Shown in pieces: positions 26,309 through 34,924 of a stretch of 64,000 bases of DNA. Origin of the DNA: Massilia arenae (lineage in GTDB: Bacteria > Pseudomonadota > Gammaproteobacteria > Burkholderiales > Burkholderiaceae_D); NCBI RefSeq assembly GCF_008014745.1, contig NZ_VPFD01000012.1, forward strand, positions 62,001 to 126,000, read 5' to 3'. Each line of letters opens with the position of its first letter. The stretch's first letter is position 1. The notes under the pieces are model-generated. The model had not been told where the DNA came from, searched no databases, and worked only from the letters and a program-made list of their open reading frames with translations. The position numbers were made by a program, and so were the translations under genes.

Positions 26309-28716
26309 TACCCCTGCTCTCCCTTGTTGCGTGATGGTTTGACGTCGGCGTAAACTGCCAGAATTTCCGTGCGCGACGAATGTCTCAGCTTGCCGAGTGT
26401 CTTTGCCTCGATCTGGCGAATGCGCTCGCGGGTGACATTGAATGCCTGGCCTACTTCTTCGAGTGTCATGCCGTCGGCTCCGCCAAGACCGAATCGCAGG
26501 TTCATCACCTTTCGGGCACGAGCCTCGAAGTCGGCGAGCATCCTTTCGATTGCGATCGACAGGCTCTGGTCGACTGCCTTCTGCTCGAGGTCAATTGCAG
26601 GATCGACGATCGACAACTGGTGCGGCGTGCTGGGAGCGTCTGCCGTGCCGCATTCTTCCAGGGGAAATACTCGAGCATCCGAACGCATGATCCGTCGAGC
26701 CGCTTCAGGCGTCAGTTCAAGTTGCTCCGCGACTACGTCCACGGAAGCGTCGCCGTCGCGTCCCCTGCTCAGCTCACGGCGGGTCCGGTTGAACAGATTG
26801 ACCTTCTCGAGCATGTGCACCGGCACACGAATCATGCGGGCCGTGTCTGCGATGCCGCGCGTGATGCTCTGGCGTACCCAGTTCGTTGCATAGGTCGAGA
26901 ACTTGAAACCGCGCCGGAAATCGAATTTTTCCGCAGCGCGCATGAGACCGAGATTGCCGTCCTGGATGAGATCCTCCAGCGGCAGTCCACGGCCCCGATA
27001 TTGGTTGGCGACATGCACGGCCAAGCGCAGGTTGGCGCAGACCAGCTGGTCACGAGCTCTTTCGTAGGAAGCAGCCGCATCGGCAATGGTGTCCGCCACG
27101 TCCGATGCCATTCCTCGGGCAACCGCCAGCAGCCTAGTCAATTCCTTCGGTCGAGGCCTTGGCACTGCCGCTTCGCGACCGTACTCCTCCATGCCGCCCC
27201 GGACGCGTGTGGCATAGGTACGAAAATCGATCTGCCCTTCGCCGTCGTCGCCTTCCTCCACTTCGCCAGCTTCGTCGCCGGCGGCCGCGGAAAATTCGCC
27301 GTCGTCGTCGTCAACCGGGGCTTCCTGAGCGGGCGGTTCGCCAGAGGGAAAGGCCAGCGTCCATTGGTCTTCGGGGAGCGACACGAGGGCCCTGACGAGC
27401 GACCCGAGCGCCGAGTCCATGCGGCGTCCGAGCCGTTCCTCGTCCTCGCGCTTGATGAGTTCCGACTTCCGCGCTCCCGCGACGTGGAAGATGCTTGCGT
27501 CAGCAGGCTCCGGGAGGCGTTCCTGAAACGCGTCGACCGCGTCGAGCACGTCGTCGGAATCCGGCGCTAGCCCGGAGCCGAATGCGGGACTGCCTTGATC
27601 CACCAGAACTCCCAGATCGTCCAGAACGGATTGCAGCACGTCGCGGGCACGCTCGATCTGCTGCGGTCCGCAGTCTGCCTCAAGCGCCTGCCAGAAGTCC
27701 TCTCCGCTGACCAAGCCGGTACTCAGCCCGTTTGCGATCAAGTGCTCAATCGCGGGCATGTCGCCACGCACGACGGCCGGTCGCTGAAGTTCGACTTCGG
27801 GCAGATCGAACTCGACGTCCGACCAGTCCGTCTCCGTGCTTAGACGGCGGTGTGCCGCAAGCAGTTGCTGTGCTCGACTGGCTGCGGATGCGCACTCGGC
27901 GTCGTGCCTGGGAGGTATGACGGCCTCGTCAGGCACCCATCCGTCGGTGTCATCCGCGCTGTCGTCCCGTACCGGAGAGCTCGTGTCATCCGGAGAAAGG
28001 ACAGGTACCACGTCTGCCTTTCCCGGTGCAGGTTCCGGGACATCGGTGATGGCGACGAAGGCGGCTTCGATTTCCGCGGCAGAAGTCAACTGACCTGCCG
28101 TCTCGTCGGTTGCCGGCGCAACTGCCGCTTCCTGTGCAATTGCGGCGTCGACATCCACGTCCGCAAGACAAGACACGGCGCCCATGCCGGCCGAGTGCCC
28201 GTTATCGGTGTCCTCCACGGTCTCGTCGTGCAAGGGGGCGTGCGCCTCGCCGCATGGAATGTCAGACACCACTCCTGTCGCCGTAGATGCTGCCTGCGGC
28301 GACTTTTCCGCGGTGGCGGCGGGCTCGTCCCCAGTAAAGCAGCCAGACTGGCCGCCCGAATCGTTGGCTGCCGGTGCAGTTGCTTCCGAAACCTCGACAA
28401 CCTCACCGTTCGCGTTTACGAAGCGTGAGAGGAAGTCTGCAACCGCCGAATGCCCTTGACTTGCGGCGATCTGCCGGGCCGTCAGACCATTCGGAGCGTT
28501 GAGTTCGGGATCCGCACCGGCGTCAAGAAGTTTGACGCAGACCTCGAGCTGGTCATGCATTGCTGCCAGCATCAGGGGTGTCAGTCCTGCACCGTCCCGG
28601 CCGTTGACCGGCTCGCCGCGCTGGATGTGCAAGGGGATGGAGTCGGTGGCGCCGGACCGGATCGCGAGCCGGAAAAGAGCGCCGAGCTTCTTCTCAGTAG
28701 TCGCTCCAGCTAGCAT
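26308..28716 (-). CDS. ankyrin-repeat protein fused to a complete RpoD-like sigma factor, leading gene of the Mza-like operon
   Basis: 802 residues from ATG 28716. TTG 28761 would add 15 residues but has no ribosome site. Residues about 40-100 form two ankyrin repeats ([20 protein letters not shown] and [20 protein letters not shown]). An acidic linker of about 200 residues follows. Then come a sigma region 1.1-like segment (about 318-390, [19 protein letters not shown]), region 1.2 (about 420-440, [18 protein letters not shown]), region 2 (about 552-625, [19 protein letters not shown]), region 3, and region 4.2 (about 755-785, [20 protein letters not shown]). Core-binding and -35 residues look intact. 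The Trp equivalent to E. coli W433 is Asn ([10 protein letters not shown]) and the region 3.2 finger is altered. Fusion to ankyrins and coupling to a MORC/Z1/AIPR operon are unusual. It may direct RNA polymerase to defence promoters or detect phage takeover of polymerase. Confidence 0.9.
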   Translation of the reverse strand: MLAGATTEKKLGALFRLAIRSGATDSIPLHIQRGEPVNGRDGAGLTPLMLAAMHDQLEVCVKLLDAGADPELNAPNGLTARQIAASQGHSAVADFLSRFVNANGEVVEVSEATAPAANDSGGQSGCFTGDEPAATAEKSPQAASTATGVVSDIPCGEAHAPLHDETVEDTDNGHSAGMGAVSCLADVDVDAAIAQEAAVAPATDETAGQLTSAAEIEAAFVAITDVPEPAPGKADVVPVLSPDDTSSPVRDDSADDTDGWVPDEAVIPPRHDAECASAASRAQQLLAAHRRLSTETDWSDVEFDLPEVELQRPAVVRGDMPAIEHLIANGLSTGLVSGEDFWQALEADCGPQQIERARDVLQSVLDDLGVLVDQGSPAFGSGLAPDSDDVLDAVDAFQERLPEPADASIFHVAGARKSELIKREDEERLGRRMDSALGSLVRALVSLPEDQWTLAFPSGEPPAQEAPVDDDDGEFSAAAGDEAGEVEEGDDGEGQIDFRTYATRVRGGMEEYGREAAVPRPRPKELTRLLAVARGMASDVADTIADAAASYERARDQLVCANLRLAVHVANQYRGRGLPLEDLIQDGNLGLMRAAEKFDFRRGFKFSTYATNWVRQSITRGIADTARMIRVPVHMLEKVNLFNRTRRELSRGRDGDASVDVVAEQLELTPEAARRIMRSDARVFPLEECGTADAPSTPHQLSIVDPAIDLEQKAVDQSLSIAIERMLADFEARARKVMNLRFGLGGADGMTLEEVGQAFNVTRERIRQIEAKTLGKLRHSSRTEILAVYADVKPSRNKGEQG

Positions 28717-29085
28717 GGCCGCCGTCCGTCTGAGCAGAACCGGAAGATGCAATTGAGGCAAGATAGTACTTTGGCCATGCGGGCTACAACACCAAACTTA
28801 ACTGAAGGAAAAACCAATTATGAGGAAGCATTATCTACCATTTGCTGTTCATTAAGACAGGAAGACTGACGAACTGACTATTTTTTTGGGGAACTGTTGT
28901 GAAACTGAAATTCGCAGCTTGACGTCGACTGTCCGGAGATGCCGATTCCCGCAACTATCGTGTGGACATCGTAAGATGCACAGCGACAATTGCTGTCGCA
29001 ACAAATCTTTAGGGTAAATATGATCGGCCTCATGCAGACCTCTCAATCCTGCCTGCTGAATCGCCACGGGTTCACTAGATACTCC
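28717..29085. other. upstream region of the ankyrin-sigma operon
   Basis: This AT-richer stretch must contain the promoter of the six-gene operon. On the minus strand TAATGAACAGCAAATGGTAG and AT-rich blocks around 28790-28850 are candidate promoter elements, but no confident -35/-10 pair could be chosen. No gene was found. Confidence 0.35.
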
Positions 29086-29414
29086 TGAGCCTATAATTGT
29101 AGGTTCAAGGAGAAGTTATGAGCGGCAAGCGGTACACCGAAGAATTCAAGATCGAAGCAGTCAAGCAGGTGACGGAGCGCGGTCATCCGGCCACTGAGGT
29201 CGGAGAGCTTCTTCCAGCTACTGAAACGGGAGCGTGTTCGTCGTCGAATCTACGTTTCCCGAGACGAGGCCAAGCAGGACATATTTGACTATATCGAGAT
29301 GTTCTACAATCCGAAGCGCCGGCACAGCTTCAGCAATGACTTGTCGCCGGTCGAGTACAAAAAGCAGTATCTAAAGCGGCTCTCGAGTGTCTAGCAGAGC
29401 TGTGGCGATTCATA
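29086..29414 (+). mobile_element. IS3-type insertion sequence relic with a large internal deletion
   Basis: A ribosome site and ATG at 29118 begin a typical IS3-family OrfA N-terminus (MSGKRYTEEFKIEAVKQVTE, then RGHPATEVG). At 29203 the sequence jumps to the C-terminus of OrfB: ESFFQLLKRERVRRR, IFDYIEMFYNPKRRHSF and LSPVEYKKQYLKRLSSV, with stop at 29392-29394. Here the Glu of ESFF is the third residue of the DDE triad. More than 1 kb of the transposase is missing, so it is inactive. A matching right-end fragment lies at 12612-12643. Confidence 0.8.
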
Positions 29415-29938
29415 TGTCGAGCCGTACCATCGCAAGTGCCAGTGGAACTACAACGTGGGACTCTCTGGCTACCTCGGTCACGATCAGGCGGATGAAAGTG
29501 TGGGCCGCAAAGATACCGGACATGTACAATACGTTAATGGCGATCAGGCATCAGCTTAAGGACCTTGCCTCCGTTGCCCGGTCCCATCACGTAGAAAGTA
29601 ACCATCGCGCAGGCGTCGATAGTCATCATGTCACATGCGCTGGGATCCTCCCAAGCAACACATTCCATGCAGATTTCCTGGCGCCATGGAAGCATTGACT
29701 GACGTCGAACTGGTGCTGGTGTTCGCCGAGCCCGGCGATCCCCAGTCGGATGAGGTCTACTCCGGACTAGAGAGCGCTGCATTACGCGCACTACTACCGT
29801 GGGCGCCAGCGGGGCCAGTTCCACCGCGCTCGCGCGGACGGCCCGCGCCTGCCACGATACCCCGGTGCGATGCGCACCAGGCCAGGGTTCTATGTACTCC
29901 AGCGCGGCCGATCGGACCGCAGCACGGGAGCGCGGTAT
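29415..29938. other. gene-poor region with a doubtful 53-codon minus-strand frame (29534-29695)
   Basis: No recognised gene lies between the IS relic and the DUF3883 gene. A minus-strand frame from ATG 29695 to 29534 encodes MLPWRQEICMECVAWEDPSA and further Cys/Met-rich sequence. It lacks a ribosome site and similarity, so I do not call it a gene. The rest looks like degraded sequence. Confidence 0.35.
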
Positions 29939-32900
29939 TTACGCTACCAGCACCTCGTCGGTCTCGTCGGGCGTGGACGACGCCTCGGCGGCGGCGCCGT
30001 GCAAGGAAAACGAGACCACGAACTCGCTGGCCACGATGTCGAACTTGGTCGCATCGCTGAAGTCGATGTCCGCGAGCGTCGAGATCTCGTCGCTCGCGTT
30101 GACCAGGAACAGCTCATAGGTGCCACGGTTCACGCGCGCGAAAGCGTACTCGTTACTGCTCAGATGGATCCGGTTGTGCGTGTAACGCTTCACTTCCGCA
30201 TAGCGCCAGCTTCTTCCCTGGTCGGGTGAATAGCGGATGTCATAGCCGTCACCGTCGCGCAGCTCGGCGACGTGCTCGACAAACCGCTTGCCGTACTTCT
30301 TCACTAGGCTCGCGAAGACGATTCGTTCCGCATGCGCGCCGGTGGCGCGGTTGCGCGCATCATGGTCGGGATTGAAGCGAGACGAACCCGGTGGCCGCGT
30401 GCCGCCGCCGCGGGAACTGGACGGGGCCATCGGGAGCGCGTTTGTGGCCGGCAATGGTTTCTCAGTTACCGCAGGCGTTGGGGATGTCCGCTCAGGACCG
30501 GCGGCGCGCTCGGCGCCCTGCGCGCGCAGATGCGCCAGGCCACCTTCAAAGAACAGCATGCTTCTGGCCGTCGCCGGCAACGATGCCAGCTCGTCGGCCG
30601 TGTACGCGCCGCGCTGCGCGCGGTAGTGCTGCTCATAATCCTGTGCCGGGACGAGCGCCAGTGCGTCCAGCCCGAAAGACTTGACGTGGTCGGCCAGCAG
30701 CGCCTCGTAGTCGGGCGCCAGATCCTCCCGGTGGCGCCCCGCCGCTACAGCGATCCAGCGGGTGTCCTCGAACGCGGCGAGCGTGTCGAGGAACCGGGCG
30801 CGCTCCGGCCAATCCTGGCCGTCCAGCCGCCGCCACGCACTGTAGGCGAAGGTCCCGAACGCGGCATGCAGCATATCGGTCAGACCGCGGCGGTGGTAGT
30901 CGGCGAAGTCCAGCTTATCCAGCGCGACCTGGTTGAATGCGGACGGCTGCACCTGCAGGGCGTCGAAGATCCGCTTCAGGAGCGCGGTGTCGGGTGCGGC
31001 CACGCGCCGCTCGACATCCAGGTCCGCCGCCTCGATACCGTACTCGCCGAGTTCGCACCACAGGGCCGCGCAGGCTTCGCGTGTAAAGCTGCCGACGGCG
31101 CCACCGCTGCGCGCTGCCCACAAGGCGGACCAGAATACGTCCGTCGGGCTGGCCATGCCGAGGAGCTGGCGGGCGTCGTGCAGCGTGTCATCGCCCAGCG
31201 CATTGCGCGCTAGGTGCTGGACCTCGGAAAGTGGATCCTTGAACACGCCGCGGAACTCGGCCCAGTGCTCGCCCACGGTGAAAACGGCGGCGACGATATC
31301 AGCGAAGGTGTCGCAAAAGTGGGGATCGCGTTCGAGGTCGGCGAGAGAGGCCGTCGGATCGACCTTGATCAGGTAAGTTGTGCCATCACGCACGTAATCG
31401 TTCAAGCCCAGGGACAGCGAGGCGCCGTCGACCCGGCAGTGTAGTTCCGCACACAAGATCAACTTCAACCTGTTCAGGCGGGCCGCCTCATTGGCCTGGC
31501 CGTTCTTGAGCAGCTGGATCCGGTAGGCCAGGATGAAGGGCAGTTTTTCGCGCAGTGTCGCCGTCAGCGCCTGCGTAAGCGCCGTCAGGGCGGCGTAGCT
31601 GTCGACCTCCAACGCCAAGTCGTTCAGGCTGTTGATGCCGAAGCATGCAGGGATCACGGCGGCGCCGCCGCGGCGCGGGTAGTCGAGCATCGCGTAGCTG
31701 CTGACGACCTTGCGCGGCAGCCGGATGTTGTCTGAATAGTAGACCTGATCCTGCGGGAAGTACGCGCCATGCTCGCCGCGGTAGGCGAACAGCGGTACGT
31801 CCGCTGGCAGCGCCAGCTTGTGCACGGCATAATGCTGTCGGACCAGTCGGTAAATACGCTGGGTCCGCCTACCCTTCGGATCGGCGTCCGGCAGCTTGCG
31901 CAACACGGCGGCCACGGCCTCGGGCGGCAGGTCCTCGAATTGCTCCTTCGCGCCGAGGCTTGCCAGTACCGCTTCGATGTCGCGCCGTGTGATGTCCGCC
32001 GCGGCAAGGCCGGGCGCTGCGAAATCGAACACGAAAGGATTGATCAGTTCGGCGGCAGGCAGGTCGCGGTTGAGGACAAAGTGGTCGAACAGGCCTGCGG
32101 CCTTCAGTTGGAAGTGCAGATACGACGGCTTGCGCGACAGCGCGTGCTGGTATGTGCCGCCGCGCTCGTTCACCTGCGCGTAATCGAACCTGTCGGGATT
32201 GTCGAGGCTCAGGCGCGCCCGCGCGACGCCGTCCCGGATCAGCCACTCGACCAGGTCCTCGCGCGGCATCATGGCCAGCATCTTCACCAGGTCGGCATCC
32301 GGGATGCTCATGCACTCTACTTTGTGCTCGCGATACGAAGGCGGACGCCCCATGAGGTCCAGAACATGGCGACCGTAGCGCTGCAAGCCGGCGGCGTCCC
32401 GCACCGGCATGTAACGGACGAAGCGATTCACGCCTAGCCATGCGAATACGCGTTCGAGCAGCACCGGGTCGGCAGCGGCGACCTTGCCGCCGAACTCCGA
32501 CGGTGGCGCCAGGAAGCGGTCGGGGCGGTGGACTTTGGCGAAGAGGCGCTCGGTATGCGCGCCGGTGGGGTAGACGCCGGACAGGAACAGCTCGCGTGCA
32601 TCGACCACGTCGAGATCGGTATTGAGCAGCGGAACGCTGGTGTCCGGCGGGAGGGACGCCGGGTCACCGTTGGTGAAGTTCTCCAGCATGGCCGCGACCA
32701 TGACCCCGATGATCTCGGGCGCCTCCACGCGCGGTTGGCGTAATTCAACCGTCGCCGCCCGTATGATCGAGCGGATGATCTGCGCCGGTTCATAACTGTG
32801 CACCGTCGTGACCGACTTCAGGGCGCGCTGGACTTCGCGTGCCTTGTCACTGGACAGGACACCCAGGCGCGCCGCCAAGCCAGCAAACAGTGGCTGGCTC

Positions 32901-34432
32901 ATGAAATCGATGTTGACGAAGGGCGGCAGCGAGACTTCAGTGTCGCCGCCCGTACGCGGGGTATAGGCGTCGGTGTCGGCGTCGATTAGCATTCCCTGTT
33001 CATTGACCAGCAGCGCATACTTGCCTGCCAGCGCGGGCTCGGCGCAGAGGATGCTGATCAAGTCCACGCGGTGCGCGAGCTCGTGCCCTAGCAGGCGTGC
33101 GCTCAACTCATTGACCGCATCCACGAAGGTGGGAGAAGTGGAAAAGGTCTGATACTTGGCCGTGTAGTCCGCATTCTCCACCCCGGGGTAGGCCAGTGCC
33201 GGGAACAGCGCGCCGCAGCCGGCCATGAGCACTAGCTCGGAAAAGGCGTCGCCCAGGTAGTACACGTCGCAGGCCTTGCGGTACTGGCCGTCGACGCAGG
33301 GGAACACAGCCAGATCGCTCAGGGCCTGGTCGAGCTGGCGATAGAAACCGAGGGCGCCGAGCACCTCGTTCGCGTTTCGATAGTGCAGCAGCCGCACCTG
33401 GATCCACGGGTCGGTCGCGCCATCCTTTAGCGCACGGGCCGTGCTGATGATCAGATTGACGAGTCGGGTCAGCAGGAACTCATTGCGTGGCGACTGGATC
33501 AGCTGGTTGCGCGAACTGTCGAGATCGAAGGTGCCATGTACGACCATCGGCAGGTCCAGGCTGACCTGGGTGGGGAAGAAGGTGTAGAGAACCCGAGCAC
33601 CCTTGCTGAGCCCGTCCGTCGTGGCCAGCTTCAGGCTGTACCACTCTTCCTCGGCCTTGTCGGCGTTCTGGTAGTCGTCGGGCAGAGGCGCTTCGTCCTC
33701 GTGCAGCTGCCACCGGTCGGCGCCGAGAACGACGGTGGCGCCGTCCAGTTTTCTGTGCAAGGTCCTGCGCTCGCCGTCGTGCTCGATGATGACGGTATGG
33801 ATGTGATTCAAGAATAGCAGGCATTCGGGCTGCAGGCTCGCGAGCTGGGCCTTGATCCCGTCGAGAAACGCGGGGCGGTAGTCAATGGCGATTTCCGTGG
33901 TCCACTCACTGGCGGCGCGGTCGGCGAATTCGGGCACGGCGAGGAACGCCAATGGCACCGCCTCGGCACCGAAGTTGCGCTCCTGGCGGATCTGCCGGCG
34001 CGTCTCCTCGTCGAACAGCTGCTCGAAGGTGCGACGCGCGATCGCTTCAGAAAACGTGACGCTCACGGGGCCGCTGTCGATGGTGACCCGATGCGCCCAA
34101 TTGACCAGTGAGCGAAAACCCAGCCCCTTGTTGCCGATGTACTTGACCTTGGTCTTCGAGCTCATATTCGCGAGCATCAAGGACTGAATGCCCGCAAGTG
34201 AGAACGGAACGCCGTGATTGGCGATCGTCAAACGCGATTGATGCTCGTCCAGCCGGATCAGGACGGTCTCCGACTCCTCGTCGTCCGCATTCTGCAGCAT
34301 TTCCAGGATCTGACGTCCGTTGTATTCGCCCATCAGCTGGCGCTCGCGATAGTAGTCGCTGATCATCCGTGCACGTGTTTCGCGATAGGTCTTGAGCTGA
34401 TCGCGGATCAGCGCACTGAGGGCTTCTTTCAT
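29939..34432 (-). CDS. sacsin/NO VEIN-like GHKL ATPase with C-terminal DUF3883 domain
   Basis: A 1497-residue protein, taking ATG 34432 (MKEALSALIRDQLKTYRETR). 40 further codons upstream have no similarity. The N-terminal GHKL ATP site has N box QILEMLQNADDEES (41-54), ANHGVPFS (71-78) and GNKGLGFRSLVNW (100-112), as in sacsin and plant NO VEIN. About 1100 residues without a recognised domain follow. The end (about 1360-1475) is a DUF3883 domain with GYDIRYS and RYAEVKRY (E1413, K1415), similar to PD-(D/E)XK-fold domains. Such proteins occur near defence genes. The combination suggests an ATP-gated nuclease, but no activity is proven here. It is a monocistronic gene placed directly beside the tRNA-Ser attachment site. 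Confidence 0.85.
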   Translation of the reverse strand: MKEALSALIRDQLKTYRETRARMISDYYRERQLMGEYNGRQILEMLQNADDEESETVLIRLDEHQSRLTIANHGVPFSLAGIQSLMLANMSSKTKVKYIGNKGLGFRSLVNWAHRVTIDSGPVSVTFSEAIARRTFEQLFDEETRRQIRQERNFGAEAVPLAFLAVPEFADRAASEWTTEIAIDYRPAFLDGIKAQLASLQPECLLFLNHIHTVIIEHDGERRTLHRKLDGATVVLGADRWQLHEDEAPLPDDYQNADKAEEEWYSLKLATTDGLSKGARVLYTFFPTQVSLDLPMVVHGTFDLDSSRNQLIQSPRNEFLLTRLVNLIISTARALKDGATDPWIQVRLLHYRNANEVLGALGFYRQLDQALSDLAVFPCVDGQYRKACDVYYLGDAFSELVLMAGCGALFPALAYPGVENADYTAKYQTFSTSPTFVDAVNELSARLLGHELAHRVDLISILCAEPALAGKYALLVNEQGMLIDADTDAYTPRTGGDTEVSLPPFVNIDFMSQPLFAGLAARLGVLSSDKAREVQRALKSVTTVHSYEPAQIIRSIIRAATVELRQPRVEAPEIIGVMVAAMLENFTNGDPASLPPDTSVPLLNTDLDVVDARELFLSGVYPTGAHTERLFAKVHRPDRFLAPPSEFGGKVAAADPVLLERVFAWLGVNRFVRYMPVRDAAGLQRYGRHVLDLMGRPPSYREHKVECMSIPDADLVKMLAMMPREDLVEWLIRDGVARARLSLDNPDRFDYAQVNERGGTYQHALSRKPSYLHFQLKAAGLFDHFVLNRDLPAAELINPFVFDFAAPGLAAADITRRDIEAVLASLGAKEQFEDLPPEAVAAVLRKLPDADPKGRRTQRIYRLVRQHYAVHKLALPADVPLFAYRGEHGAYFPQDQVYYSDNIRLPRKVVSSYAMLDYPRRGGAAVIPACFGINSLNDLALEVDSYAALTALTQALTATLREKLPFILAYRIQLLKNGQANEAARLNRLKLILCAELHCRVDGASLSLGLNDYVRDGTTYLIKVDPTASLADLERDPHFCDTFADIVAAVFTVGEHWAEFRGVFKDPLSEVQHLARNALGDDTLHDARQLLGMASPTDVFWSALWAARSGGAVGSFTREACAALWCELGEYGIEAADLDVERRVAAPDTALLKRIFDALQVQPSAFNQVALDKLDFADYHRRGLTDMLHAAFGTFAYSAWRRLDGQDWPERARFLDTLAAFEDTRWIAVAAGRHREDLAPDYEALLADHVKSFGLDALALVPAQDYEQHYRAQRGAYTADELASLPATARSMLFFEGGLAHLRAQGAERAAGPERTSPTPAVTEKPLPATNALPMAPSSSRGGGTRPPGSSRFNPDHDARNRATGAHAERIVFASLVKKYGKRFVEHVAELRDGDGYDIRYSPDQGRSWRYAEVKRYTHNRIHLSSNEYAFARVNRGTYELFLVNASDEISTLADIDFSDATKFDIVASEFVVSFSLHGAAAEASSTPDETDEVLVA

Positions 34433-34661
34433 CGGGAAATGGGGTATTGCCGGAGGCAGTTGGAGAACCTGACAGCATGCCACAGTATTGCCGCTGGGAA
34501 CAGGATCAAGAATGCCCCAGATCGCGGAGCGCGACGCGTGCCGTTGCTTCAAACGGGCCGCCGTGGTTTTCCGGCACGCTCAGTGCTAATCCAGCTTGCA
34601 CGATTTTTTGGGAAGAAACCGACGTATCGCTCGGTTTCAATTGGCATCCATGGCTCAGGAA

Positions 34662-34697
34662 ACAAAAAACCCGCAAGCCTCATCGTGCTTGCGGGTT
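34662..34697 (-). terminator. rho-independent terminator downstream of tRNA-Ser
   Basis: Read on the minus strand, GAACCCGCAAGC - ACGATGAG - GCTTGCGGGTTTTTTG forms an 11-bp GC-rich stem followed by a T run (34662-34668). It lies about 37 bases beyond the CCA end of the tRNA gene, the expected place for its terminator. Confidence 0.85.
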
Positions 34698-34733
34698 CTC
34701 TGAAAGTTGAAGGTTTCCCTAAAACTATTGTCC

Positions 34734-34754
34734 TGGCGGAGACGGTGGGATTCG
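34734..34754. repeat. tRNA-proximal att copy inside tRNA-Ser
   Basis: The 21-bp sequence TGGCGGAGACGGTGGGATTCG at the 3' end of the intact tRNA-Ser is shared with 12381-12401 and 12279-12299 in direct orientation. The T-arm location is typical for tyrosine-integrase attachment sites. Confidence 0.8.
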
Positions 34755-34826
34755 AACCCACGATACGGGTATAAGCCATATGCATCCTTAGCAGGGATGT
34801 GCCTTCGGCCACTCGGCCACGTCTCC
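34734..34826 (-). tRNA. serX: tRNA-Ser(GCU)
   Basis: A 93-base class II tRNA with encoded CCA. The acceptor stem pairs GGAGACG and CGTCTCC up to small offsets, the discriminator base is G, and the anticodon arm is CATCC-CTGCTAA-GGATG with anticodon GCU (codons AGC/AGU). A long variable arm and the T arm GGGTTCGAATCCC follow. The last 21 bases (34734-34754) are repeated exactly at 12381 and 12279, marking this gene as the integration site of the accessory island. The gene symbol follows E. coli usage. Confidence 0.95.
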
Positions 34827-34924
34827 AATCAGAACCAACCGGTTTCGGTCAGCGCTGAGTGCAAGCATCTTAAGGGCTGGACCTCATTGCGTCAAGAACG
34901 CACGCCCAAAAATTTTGAAATTTG

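Noticed and set aside
26308..28716. Housekeeping rpoD
   Set aside because: Sigma regions are RpoD-like, but the ankyrin repeats, the very long acidic linker, the changed Trp in region 2 and the position inside a mobile defence island do not fit the essential sigma gene.
29534..29695. 53-codon Cys/Met-rich frame in the gene-poor stretch
   Set aside because: No ribosome site, no similarity and degraded surroundings.
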